Shown one piece after another: positions 1 to 8,146 of a stretch of 64,000 nucleotides of DNA. The stretch covers positions 1-64,000 of the forward strand of contig NZ_FNBO01000008.1 in assembly GCF_900102375.1 (NCBI RefSeq). The letters are read 5' to 3'. A model generated the notes under the pieces. The model did not search any database and was not told the DNA's origin. It saw only the letters and a list, made by a program, of their open reading frames with translations. Each line of letters starts with the position of its first letter. The first letter of the stretch is position 1. A program made the position numbers and the translations under genes. The DNA is from Halorubrum xinjiangense (GTDB lineage: Archaea > Halobacteriota > Halobacteria > Halobacteriales > Haloferacaceae).

Positions 1-17
1 GGCTCTGTTGAAATCCT
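1..17 (+). repeat. Left terminal inverted repeat of the IS
   Basis: GGCTCTGTTGAAATCCT pairs with the inverted copy at 1303-1319; only positions 4 and 5 differ. It may extend to the left of the window. Confidence 0.75.
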
Positions 18-52
18 CAGAGAGTTACATGTTCGCCGTGTAATTCGACGAG

Positions 53-874
53 ATGAAGGCCCTCCCGAAGTCGCAGATTCTCCGGTTTACTGAGAAGGCG
101 ATCCATTTGGCACGCCGAGTGGTTTCTCGATACTCCTCGAAGTTCTCCAAACATCGCTATACACTTCCCCAGCACGTTGTTTTGCTGTGCCTCAAAGTTC
201 GGAAGAACACGACCTATCGTGGCCTGCTTGACGAACTAATCGAGATGCCACGCATTCGTCACGCCCTCGGATTAGCTGAACTTCCTACGCCATCAACGCT
301 TTGTAAGGCGTTCAACCGGCTTGATATGGCTGTCTGGCGTGCTATATTGACTCTCTCAGCGACGCTACTTCCGACGAGCGGTGTCGTTGGAGTTGATGCG
401 TCAGGATTCGACCGCAGTCACGCCTCAAAACACTACACGAAACGAGCCGAACTCACGATTCAGCAGCTCAAGGTGACGTTGCTGGTCGATACGGAGGTGA
501 ACGCAATTCTCGATTTACACGTAACGACGACACGAAAACACGATAGCCAGATCGCTCCGTCGTTGATCAAGCGCAATCCCGAAGACATTGATATTCTGCT
601 CGGTGACAAGGGCTACGACGACCAGAAGATCAGGCGGCTCGCCCGGCAACACGAGGTTCGGCCACTGATTAAGCATCGTGAGTTCACATCACTCCACAAG
701 GCATGGAACGCACGCTTAGACGCTGATCTCTACGGCCAGCGGAGTCAATCCGAGACTGTGAACTCAACGCTCAAGCGAAAGTACGGTGCGTTCGTCCGCT
801 CACGACGATGGTGGAAACAGTTCCGTGAACTCACTATCGCTTGTCTCGTTCATAATCTCGACCGGTCGCTCTGA
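53..874 (+). CDS. IS5-family DDE transposase
   Basis: This 273-residue protein is an RNase H-fold DDE transposase of the IS5 type common in haloarchaea; it would cut and join the ends of the surrounding element. The three acidic catalytic positions are visible: the first Asp in GVDASGFDR (about residue 114), the second in LLGDKGYDD (about 183-188) and the Glu in SQSETVNS near residue 235, followed by the usual basic YKK/RKYGAF-like tail. The C-terminal segment ends with the typical CLVHNLDR motif. The length is full and no stop or frameshift interrupts it, so it may be active. The ATG at 53 lies 36 bp inside the left terminal repeat. Confidence 0.93.
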   Translation: MKALPKSQILRFTEKAIHLARRVVSRYSSKFSKHRYTLPQHVVLLCLKVRKNTTYRGLLDELIEMPRIRHALGLAELPTPSTLCKAFNRLDMAVWRAILTLSATLLPTSGVVGVDASGFDRSHASKHYTKRAELTIQQLKVTLLVDTEVNAILDLHVTTTRKHDSQIAPSLIKRNPEDIDILLGDKGYDDQKIRRLARQHEVRPLIKHREFTSLHKAWNARLDADLYGQRSQSETVNSTLKRKYGAFVRSRRWWKQFRELTIACLVHNLDRSL

Positions 875-887
875 ACGGTCTATACAG

Positions 888-1265
888 TTATTCCGTTGCT
901 CGATACGCCTGACCGCCACGAACGATTCCCAGTACCGCGAGGAGGGCATACAGAACGGGCATATTTACGAGACCGAGATTCAGATAGCCGAGAACGGCGA
1001 ACGCAAGTGAGAGAACTCCAACAACGATCATAATGACTGAGTACACTTTCTGAAACTTCAAGAGCAGGAACACACCAGCGACGGAGATTAACGAGAAGAG
1101 GGCGCTGAGGAAATACGAATCGAGGTAGACGGAAACAAAAACCGCTCCGAAGAAAGCAACAACGATGAGTCCCACCCTACAGAGATTCCTCCGTAACTCC
1201 TGATCGATCACGTTGAGAGAGTTATATTCCAAGGAGAAACAGTTTATTCTTTTCGCAATTCTCAT
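888..1265 (-). CDS. Small multi-spanning membrane protein carried inside the IS
   Basis: This encodes a 125-residue protein with a short basic N-terminal segment (residues 1-30) and four likely membrane helices at about 31-48, 50-68, 74-93 and 99-116. No enzyme motif or named family was recognised. It is convergent with the transposase, 13 bp separating the two stops, and its start lies 38 bp inside the right terminal repeat, so it travels with the element if the element is still mobile. The 125-codon frame with coherent hydrophobic spacing argues that it is real, but nothing shows its role. It may be a captured host gene or a passenger that benefits the element. Confidence 0.6.
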   Translation of the reverse strand: MRIAKRINCFSLEYNSLNVIDQELRRNLCRVGLIVVAFFGAVFVSVYLDSYFLSALFSLISVAGVFLLLKFQKVYSVIMIVVGVLSLAFAVLGYLNLGLVNMPVLYALLAVLGIVRGGQAYRATE

Positions 1266-1302
1266 CGACCGGCTGTTTCAGGCGAGAATGTGTCTGAAGA
1301 AT

Positions 1303-1319
1303 AGGATTTCAACAAGGCC
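1303..1319 (-). repeat. Right terminal inverted repeat of the IS
   Basis: Read on the minus strand this is GGCCTTGTTGAAATCCT, 15/17 identical to the left end. It lies 38 bp beyond the start codon of the passenger gene, which places that gene inside the element. Confidence 0.75.
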
Positions 1320-1442
1320 AAATAGAGGGAAATCTGCATCCAAATTTGTATTAGATTTGTATATACTATATCATGTATGATCTAATAAGTAGTATCATAT
1401 TTATTGTTGATGTGCTAATGTTGATATTTATATTACTTTAAA

Positions 1443-2612
1443 CTATGCGCGGAGGACCTCCATTCGAAGATATTTCGCAAGTTCATCTGGACCTGTCTCC
1501 GTTGGGATCCTCACTAACGTTGTCTTCGCATCAGCAAACGACTTCTTGTATACTGATTCAGTATCCTTTAGTATTTTTTGAGGAGTAGTATCCAATCCCG
1601 CGGAACAGAGAGCAGCACTATATTCAATTAACCAGTCTAACTCATCTATGATTACTCCTGTTGAACGACGTGCTAATTCAGGAGTAGATATATGTTCATG
1701 CTGAATCTGCTCTCTTTTTTCACGAATGAGATATATTGCAGCGCCCAAAGTCTGTCCTGTTGGTGGAGCCACCTGTCCATCAAATAATTTTTCTGGAGGT
1801 ACACGCCGCCGAACACCGTGATCTCCAAATTGCTGTTTACGCCACTTCCAGTGGGACCGATCAATCATTCCCTCAAGTAGTTCATTTTCATTGATTGTAC
1901 TTCCAGCGGTGTTATACGCGTAAATCATGCTTGACTTATAATAAGGGTAAACAACTCCATCTTCCGATATGAATGAGAGATCGTCACTCATAAAGTGAAT
2001 ATCATCTGATTGTTTTATTAGCATACTTGTTGAAGAGGTTTTACCCGCACCGCCAGCACCAGTCATAACAATCGCATTCTCTTCAAGCAAAATTGACGCA
2101 GAGTGAAGAAATGAAATCCCTTTTGAGAGAATCCATCCCTGTACTAGTGGCTCAAAAATATTGTAAACAAATGCTTTTGCGAGTCCGTTTGCGTAACTCA
2201 CAAATGTGTTGTTATTCGCCTGAAGAGCCCAACGTACAGGACTCAAATTATTTTCATACAATTTTCCATCATAATATATGTCAATTGAAAGTGTGCTTGA
2301 CTCCCAACCTTCTATTCGAAGAATACAGCCGCGCTGTCCAATTCGATCAGTTAGCCATGATACTGGCGGGCTATGTGGCCGCCTCTGATCTACGTGAATC
2401 ACACCATTCTCAAGAGTGATACTATCGGTTGCTTTCGTATTTAGATCCGTCGGAATTCCGATCTCCTGCCAATCATGGCCTCTTATTCGTATATCGGCAG
2501 GGGAATCTGAATTCTCAAGTTGGCCATACATCGTCTCTATTACATCTGTACAAAACGGATCGTCAGAGAAGGAAACAGTAAGTGGACCAATAAGAACAGA
2601 TCGCTCGGTCAT
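1443..2612 (-). CDS. HprK-like P-loop kinase-domain protein in a glycan cluster
   Basis: The 389-residue protein resembles the HPr kinase / PEP-carboxykinase-like P-loop fold. A Walker A motif, GAGGAGKT, lies at residues 185-192, followed about 20 residues later by FMSDDLSF (207-214), which matches the SDD signature of HprK-type proteins. The N-terminal ~160 residues carry no recognised domain. No PTS phosphocarrier gene is nearby. Related HprK-like proteins are known from bacterial and archaeal polysaccharide or peptide-modification clusters, where their substrates are mostly undefined. It is transcribed divergently from the sulfatase-like gene and is AT-richer than the bulk of the window. 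Nucleotide binding is well supported; the phosphorylated target is unknown. Confidence 0.75.
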   Translation of the reverse strand: MTERSVLIGPLTVSFSDDPFCTDVIETMYGQLENSDSPADIRIRGHDWQEIGIPTDLNTKATDSITLENGVIHVDQRRPHSPPVSWLTDRIGQRGCILRIEGWESSTLSIDIYYDGKLYENNLSPVRWALQANNNTFVSYANGLAKAFVYNIFEPLVQGWILSKGISFLHSASILLEENAIVMTGAGGAGKTSSTSMLIKQSDDIHFMSDDLSFISEDGVVYPYYKSSMIYAYNTAGSTINENELLEGMIDRSHWKWRKQQFGDHGVRRRVPPEKLFDGQVAPPTGQTLGAAIYLIREKREQIQHEHISTPELARRSTGVIIDELDWLIEYSAALCSAGLDTTPQKILKDTESVYKKSFADAKTTLVRIPTETGPDELAKYLRMEVLRA

Positions 2613-2636
2613 ATCTTAGTTGTAATTAGCTCACAA

Positions 2637-2645
2637 GATATTATG
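2637..2645 (-). promoter_or_regulatory. Likely TATA element of the HprK-like gene
   Basis: On the minus strand this AT-rich segment reads as a CATAATATC-type box about 25-33 bp upstream of the ATG at 2612, the normal distance for a leaderless archaeal promoter. Assigned by position and composition only. Confidence 0.4.
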
Positions 2646-2771
2646 ATTGTTTTGGTAGAATAAGAGAAGAAATGCCAACACTAACGCGAAGAGAACGGTC
2701 AAGACAGAAACCGTTTGTACTCCGGCTGCCTATCCAAAAGGTACTTTGGACACGTCGTTGTGAATATTTTA

Positions 2772-4196
2772 ATGGCCAATCCCAATATCCTCTTAGTAAT
2801 TCTTGATAGTGTGCGGGCCAAAAACACGAGTCTACACGGGTATGGAGAACGAACGACGCCCTTCTTAGAATCATTCACTGAAGAAGCAGAGTGGTACCGA
2901 CAGACACGAGCACCGAGTATCCATAGTGTCGCGAGCCACGCTAGCATCTTTACCGGACTACACGTGACCCAGCACGGCGTTACAAAACACGAGTCGCGAC
3001 TCGATCCCGACGCAACGGTCTGGTCGATGTTGTCGGAACAGGGCTACGAGACGGGCCTGTTCACGCCCAACGTGGTCGTCACAGAGTCCTCGAACCTCGC
3101 AGAGCCGTTCGATATAGTCTCGGGACCTCGACGAGACCCGAAACATCGATACTTCGAGAACGCTCTGTCCCCAAACGATATCGAGGGCCACCAAACGAGG
3201 GCAGAATATCTTTCGCGGTGTTTAAAGAGCGGCAAGCCGCTTCGGTCGGCATTTAATGGTCTCTACTTTCTCGCGGACAACACCGAAGAGTACGATCCTG
3301 AACAGGAGAGTGCGAACGGCTATATTGAGGAATTCATCAACTGGACAGCGGAAGAGGACGGACCGTGGGCAGCTTGCCTAAACTTCATGGATCCCCACTA
3401 CCCCTACAAGCCGGTATCGGGCTTTGAGTCCGCGGGCACCGAGGGACTCTCGGAGATCCACGATTCGCTGTCCTCGCCGATTTCAAAGGATGTGGCCACC
3501 TCGAAGCAGTGGTGGAAGCTCCGGGCGATCGAATCACTCTACGACGACTGTATCCGTCAAGCCGACGCCGCCGTTGAGAAGTTGGTTGATGAACTCCGAG
3601 CCCGTGGTGAACTCAATGATACTCTTCTCGTCATCACCAGCGACCATGGCGACGGTTTCGGCGAACACAGCCGCGTGGATCCTCGTGTCCGGGCCGCATA
3701 CCACAGTTGGGGAATCCATGAAGTACTGACTCACGTTCCGTTGCTTGTACGCCATCCCGATGGTTCTGATAGCGGGACCACAGATCAGCTTGCTAGTCTC
3801 ACTCAGTTTCCGTCGGTCGTTGAAGACACTCTCAATAACGAGCGGGGGAGCTTCGCAGTTGAGGAGTACGCCTTTGCCGCAACTGAACGTCTCGAACGAC
3901 CGGAAATAATGCTACCGGCCGAGTGTAAGGATCGTAAGCAGTACGGCGGTCCGTGGCGCGCGGTTTATGAACAGGACGGTGATACCGTCCGGAAGTATGC
4001 CACCCATGGAGAGGCTGCGGCGACGATTCATGTCAGAGACGCACAAGTGTCTTACCGAGTTGATGACAGAGAGGCGGCAGGCGTAGTCGAAGACCGATAC
4101 GAACATCTCGAATCGGCAGACGTGAGCGATGGAGAGACGAGTGATTTGGAGACATCGGTCGAGGATCGCTTGAAGGGTCTCGGTTATATACGGTAG
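2772..4196 (+). CDS. Sulfatase / alkaline-phosphatase superfamily enzyme
   Basis: A 474-residue metal-dependent hydrolase or transferase. Metal-binding segments are LDSVRA (Asp12) near the N-terminus, MDPHYPY (206-212) and TSDHGDGFGEH (289-299). At the position of the sulfatase nucleophile motif C-x-P-S-R it has S-V-A-S-H (residues 52-56), so the formylglycine cysteine is absent; Ser52 could be a nucleophile, or the protein may transfer a phospho or sulfo group instead of removing sulfate. The reading frame is open further upstream to 2715, but the ATG at 2772 directly precedes the conserved NPNILLVILDS strand and was chosen. It sits beside a flippase and a glycosyltransferase, which suggests action on a surface glycan. 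Confidence 0.85.
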   Translation: MANPNILLVILDSVRAKNTSLHGYGERTTPFLESFTEEAEWYRQTRAPSIHSVASHASIFTGLHVTQHGVTKHESRLDPDATVWSMLSEQGYETGLFTPNVVVTESSNLAEPFDIVSGPRRDPKHRYFENALSPNDIEGHQTRAEYLSRCLKSGKPLRSAFNGLYFLADNTEEYDPEQESANGYIEEFINWTAEEDGPWAACLNFMDPHYPYKPVSGFESAGTEGLSEIHDSLSSPISKDVATSKQWWKLRAIESLYDDCIRQADAAVEKLVDELRARGELNDTLLVITSDHGDGFGEHSRVDPRVRAAYHSWGIHEVLTHVPLLVRHPDGSDSGTTDQLASLTQFPSVVEDTLNNERGSFAVEEYAFAATERLERPEIMLPAECKDRKQYGGPWRAVYEQDGDTVRKYATHGEAAATIHVRDAQVSYRVDDREAAGVVEDRYEHLESADVSDGETSDLETSVEDRLKGLGYIR

Positions 4197-4198
4197 TC

Positions 4199-5623
4199 TT
4201 AGAACACTGGAATATTTTTTCTGATAATCCTTTTGAAATCTGCCGATAGTCCCCAAAGAAACGCAAAATACGCGGCAGCGCCAAGTACGACCAACACCGT
4301 TGTCGTGGCAGTGTTATTAATCGTGGAAAAAATTGGATTGGCAAGAATCTCTATCGCAACGACGACGAGGCCCATCCCAAGAGCAGCGGCAACCTGCGCA
4401 CCGATCCGGTCGATTGGCACGGAGATATCAATATGCCTGTTGAGGATGATATAACCTACTGTGAAACTCAAAAGCACAGACGTTATCGTGGCGCCTGCGG
4501 CCCCAAAAATGCCATATTCTCGAATTAAGGCGAAGTTCAACACGAGATTCGAGAGAATGAGAACGCTGTTAATTTTGAACGACTCGTCAGGTCGGTCGAT
4601 GGCGCTGAGAACATTGACAATTTGTCGCTGATAGCCGTAGACCAACACCGCCCCAATGAGTAGCCACAACACTTCGCTTCCATCGACAAACTCCGGACCA
4701 TACACGCGCAAGAGTCGTTCGCTCAGTAAGGCACCGCCGACTAGACCAGGGATCGTGAACAAGCCTGCGTAAGCTAACGAGTCTTCTAGCAACGAAGACA
4801 CCTGTACTGAGCTCTCATCGGCTGAGAGTTTACTCAGTTCTGGGAACAGTGACGAACTGATGGCGTTGCTGAAAATAATGAGGAAATTCGCAAGGTTCCA
4901 AGTGATTCCATAGACTCCGACTAAGGAGTCAGAAACGAAGACACCGAGAATGAGGATGTCGGCCTGATTGAATGTCTTTCCCTCAATGCGACCTAGCCAC
5001 GCGAATCGGGCATACTCGTAGAGGCTCCGAAAATGTTCTCGATTTGGGAGATGGTATGGCCCGCCGACGACGTAGAGGCCAATCAGAATGATAACGACAC
5101 CTCCGGTGGCGTACCCGTAGACAAGCGCTACTAATCCAAATGATAGTAGTATCCCACCCACCTGTACCAACGTCCGGATGACTCGTCGTACTGGCCGTAG
5201 TCCTGCGTAGACGTGGACAAGATGGACTCCCTGGAGTATTGCGTCAACGTAGGACCCCATGACGCCAACGATCAGCAGCAAGATCAGGAAATCGATCCGC
5301 TGGACACCGAAAAGTTGCTGGACGATATCCTCCCCGAGAATTAATGCGAGAACAATGGTCGCTGTCAGGGCTGCGATACAGAGGCCCCCTGCGACCTTGT
5401 AGGCCCCTCTGTTCTCACCCTCGCTCAAGCGCTTCGTAATTGCGCTCTCGAAACCTAACGTTCCGGCTAGGGCGAGCCAAGCGACGATTGACAGTAGAAG
5501 ATAGTACTGGCCGAGAATGTCTGCTCCGAGTAATCGAGCGAATACGATTGTCCCAACGAATCCCGCACCAGAGGAAACAAAAGTTGAGACGAAGGTTATG
5601 AACGATGTCTGTCCGATACGCAT
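4199..5623 (-). CDS. Oligosaccharide flippase (Wzx/MOP type)
   Basis: This 474-residue integral membrane protein has about 14 hydrophobic helices spread over its whole length and the N-terminal pattern MRIGQTSF...VSSGAGFVGTIVFARLLGADILGQYYLL typical of polysaccharide-exporter proteins of the MOP superfamily. Such proteins turn lipid-linked oligosaccharides from the cytoplasmic to the outer face before transfer to glycoproteins or polymers. The frame continues upstream to 5683, but the ATG at 5623 starts at the conserved segment. It is convergent with the sulfatase-like gene, with two bases between stop codons, and divergent from the glycosyltransferase. Confidence 0.88.
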   Translation of the reverse strand: MRIGQTSFITFVSTFVSSGAGFVGTIVFARLLGADILGQYYLLLSIVAWLALAGTLGFESAITKRLSEGENRGAYKVAGGLCIAALTATIVLALILGEDIVQQLFGVQRIDFLILLLIVGVMGSYVDAILQGVHLVHVYAGLRPVRRVIRTLVQVGGILLSFGLVALVYGYATGGVVIILIGLYVVGGPYHLPNREHFRSLYEYARFAWLGRIEGKTFNQADILILGVFVSDSLVGVYGITWNLANFLIIFSNAISSSLFPELSKLSADESSVQVSSLLEDSLAYAGLFTIPGLVGGALLSERLLRVYGPEFVDGSEVLWLLIGAVLVYGYQRQIVNVLSAIDRPDESFKINSVLILSNLVLNFALIREYGIFGAAGATITSVLLSFTVGYIILNRHIDISVPIDRIGAQVAAALGMGLVVVAIEILANPIFSTINNTATTTVLVVLGAAAYFAFLWGLSADFKRIIRKNIPVF

Positions 5624-5752
5624 CTGTATCGGCTCAAACGTCGGTAAGGAGTGGTTTATATTAGGCGGTCTGAGCATCGGCACCGATTGCTCAGCCCGGA
5701 TGAAACTACCGCATCGTGGTCTATATCAGTTACCCGGAACGTATAACCAGTA

Positions 5753-6937
5753 ATGACACGTATCCTTGTCTCTCCGGTCCACTCTCATATTTCGAACCGT
5801 GAGTACGGGAAGAGCTACAACATTCTAAATAATCTCCAAGATTCCACGTTCGAAATCGAAGCGTATGTTGGCGAGGCGGTGACGCCGATTGAGGCTGACA
5901 ACGTCATAATCCATGAACTCCACACTCGAAACAAATTGAAGTACTACGGACGGTGTTTTGAGACGGTTGCTAAGGAATTCTGTGCCGGTAACGTCGATAT
6001 CTACCATCATATGAATCTTAGCTATCGATGGTTCAATCCGGTCCTGCTCGCAGGGATTGGGTCCGATACTCCGACCGTTCTAGGTCCGTGTCAGGCCGGA
6101 CACGCAATTATGTCGGAAGAATTCAACACTCTGCTCGCTGGAGTCCTCAATCGAGAACTGCCAATGCCAGTAAGTAACGCGCTGTACTATCCTCTGGACG
6201 CGATCCGGGATATGACGATCGATCCTATCAGGATGGAACTGTTCAAAAAAACGCTGGCGGCGGCGGATCGGATCATTGTCGTCCACGAGGACGCGAAAGA
6301 TCTGTACACTCGATTCGTTGACGAGGCGAAAATAGAAGTGATTCCATTGGGAGTCGATCCGGAACTGTTCGAGTTCCAGGGGCGCTCAGAAACACAAGAA
6401 TTGGTCGCAATAGGACGACTTGATCGGCGGAAAGCCTACGATATTCTGCTGGAAGCTCTTGCTCAGATTGCCATGCCATTCCCAGATGTTCACCTCAACA
6501 TCTTCGGCCAAGGCCCTGAAGAAGAGGCATTGCGCGAACAGGCAGAAAAACTTGGCATCAGTGATAATCTCACATTTCATGGTTATGTCGACCAGTCCGT
6601 ACTGCGTGATTACCTTGCTGAAGCACGTGCGTTCGTTCATCCTTCACGCTCCGAGAGTTTCTCGCTGGTTCGGCTGGAGGCGATGGCTGTCGGCTGTCCG
6701 GTCGTTATTAGTGATATTGATGGTGCTCATGAGATGGTGAGGAGCGGGAAGGAAGGATTTGTCGTCCCTACAGAGTCAGCCGAAGCAATCGCAGACGCGG
6801 TCACAACACTTCTCGCAGATTTCGATCTTGCCAGTGAGATCGGACAGCAAGCCCGGGCGCGCGTTGAAGAAAAGTACGACTGGCGAACAATCGGTCAACA
6901 CTACCTCAATGTCTACAAGGATCTCCTGTCAGACTGA
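5753..6937 (+). CDS. Glycosyltransferase, GT4 family (GT-B fold)
   Basis: The 394-residue enzyme has the two-Rossmann-domain layout of GT-B glycosyltransferases. The C-terminal domain shows the sugar-nucleotide signature: AIGRLDRRKAYDILLEAL at 219-236, FGQGPEEEAL at 251-260 and the retaining E-x7-E pair (Glu301 and Glu309) in SESFSLVRLEAMAVGCP. It should add one sugar to a lipid-linked glycan on the cytoplasmic face. Donor and acceptor cannot be read from sequence. It is divergent from the flippase gene and convergent with the epimerase operon, and its base composition is AT-richer than genes to its right. Confidence 0.9.
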   Translation: MTRILVSPVHSHISNREYGKSYNILNNLQDSTFEIEAYVGEAVTPIEADNVIIHELHTRNKLKYYGRCFETVAKEFCAGNVDIYHHMNLSYRWFNPVLLAGIGSDTPTVLGPCQAGHAIMSEEFNTLLAGVLNRELPMPVSNALYYPLDAIRDMTIDPIRMELFKKTLAAADRIIVVHEDAKDLYTRFVDEAKIEVIPLGVDPELFEFQGRSETQELVAIGRLDRRKAYDILLEALAQIAMPFPDVHLNIFGQGPEEEALREQAEKLGISDNLTFHGYVDQSVLRDYLAEARAFVHPSRSESFSLVRLEAMAVGCPVVISDIDGAHEMVRSGKEGFVVPTESAEAIADAVTTLLADFDLASEIGQQARARVEEKYDWRTIGQHYLNVYKDLLSD

Positions 6938-7121
6938 GTTATTTTATTCCTGTCATAATAATGCGGCTAAACAAGATTGTATAGTCTCCTGAGCTACTAG
7001 GTGATCACGTCTTGTCGAGTTCCACGTCGAACGATCTCAGTTGGTGACTACCTTTGTCGCCTTTCTGTATGGCTTGCGGTCATCAAAATGGGTAGATGTC
7101 GTGATAGACCTACTCTTATCC
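6938..7121. other. Intergenic spacer at the change in base composition
   Basis: This 184-bp gap separates convergent genes. A T-rich run (TTATTTTATTCCTG, about 6940-6953) follows the glycosyltransferase stop and may terminate it. The DNA changes here from the AT-richer left island to the GC-rich DNA that fills the rest of the window. No gene was seen. Confidence 0.5.
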
Positions 7122-8144
7122 TCAGCTACTGTGTCCCCGCAAGAGTTCTTGGACTGACGCTTCTACACTCTCCGTTGTTTCCCACCCAAGTCGCTCTCCC
7201 GCCGCTGAAATATCCACCCCGAACTCCTCCACCATCGTCTCGTCACTCCGCGGATTCTCCACCAGCTCCACGTCCACGTCGATCCCGCGCACCTCCAACG
7301 CCGCCTCCCGCACAATCTCGGCAACTTCCATCACACTCATGTCCTCCTCACTCGCAATCTCGTACGTCTCTGTCCCGGTCTCCCCACGCGCCAACTGCTC
7401 CAGCAACCGCTCCGCGCTCCGCACGTATGCCCGCGCCACGCCCTGCACATGAACGAAGTTCCGCGCCTGCGTCCCGGGCTCATACACGGTCAGCGTCTCG
7501 CCAGCAAGCGCGCGATTCACGAAGAAGTTGATCACAGTCGGCTTCCCCACCTCCGTCCCGTCGACGACGTGCTCGCCGTAGAGGTTCGACTTCAAGAAGA
7601 GGTGCGCCGGGAACGCGCCGTCCGCAAACGCCTCGATCGACCGCTCGCCGAGCAGCTTTGTCCGCCCGTACCAGTTGAGCGGATCGCGCGGTTGGTCGGC
7701 CGTGATGGGGAACTCCTCGGGATCGCCCAACACGGCCATGCTGAACGGGAAGGCCAACGCAGCGCCCGTCTTCCGGCAGAACCACGCCACGTTGTTCGTC
7801 CCCGTGACGTTCACCTCGTACGCGAGATCCGGGTTCTCGTCGCAGTCGTCCACCCCACTTATCGCCGCGAGGTGACACACCACGTCCGCGCCCGCGAGCG
7901 CGTCCTCCAGCCGGTCACGATTCCGGATGTCGACGTGCTCGATGTCGACGTCGCCGATCGAGTCTACCTGCCCGCGGTACTGGTTATCGATCGCGATGAG
8001 CTCCCAGTCGGGATACGCCTCTTGGAACTCCACGACCACGCGGCTGCCGATGTAGCCGGCCGCGCCCGTGACCGCGATCGTCGGCGTCTCAATCGCTCTA
8101 CCGTTGCTCTGATCGTTCATTTCGGTCTCTGTAATCTCAGTCAT
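7122..8144 (-). CDS. NAD-dependent sugar-nucleotide epimerase/dehydratase
   Basis: A 340-residue extended short-chain dehydrogenase. The nucleotide-binding loop is TGAAGYIGS (26-34) and the catalytic set is Ser135, Tyr159 and Lys163 in the NWYGRTKLLGER context. It would epimerise, dehydrate or reduce a sugar bound to a nucleotide; the exact reaction is not determined. It is the last gene of a three-gene operon: its ATG at 8144 lies two bases past the stop of the gene upstream, which favours this start over the longer frame to 8210. Confidence 0.9.
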   Translation of the reverse strand: MTEITETEMNDQSNGRAIETPTIAVTGAAGYIGSRVVVEFQEAYPDWELIAIDNQYRGQVDSIGDVDIEHVDIRNRDRLEDALAGADVVCHLAAISGVDDCDENPDLAYEVNVTGTNNVAWFCRKTGAALAFPFSMAVLGDPEEFPITADQPRDPLNWYGRTKLLGERSIEAFADGAFPAHLFLKSNLYGEHVVDGTEVGKPTVINFFVNRALAGETLTVYEPGTQARNFVHVQGVARAYVRSAERLLEQLARGETGTETYEIASEEDMSVMEVAEIVREAALEVRGIDVDVELVENPRSDETMVEEFGVDISAAGERLGWETTESVEASVQELLRGHSS

Positions 8145-8146
8145 CC

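Larger units (their letters stand above)
1..1319 (+). mobile_element. IS5-type insertion sequence with a passenger gene
   Basis: The left end GGCTCTGTTGAAATCCT (1-17) is matched in inverted orientation by 1303-1319, with 15 of 17 bases identical. Between them lie a full-length DDE transposase gene (53-874, plus) and a convergent membrane-protein gene (888-1265, minus). The left edge coincides with the window edge, so the element may begin a few bases earlier and the target duplication cannot be checked. As known for single-gene elements with transposases of this size, about 1 kb is usual; the extra ~0.4 kb here is the passenger. The ends and transposase are seen; mobility is inferred. Confidence 0.8.

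Noticed and set aside
3231-3248. 18-base exact match of GGCAAGCCGCTTCGGTCG with 26907-26924
   Set aside because: One copy is inside the sulfatase-like gene and the other in a spacer; GC-rich background makes such a match plausible by chance and no element edges were seen.
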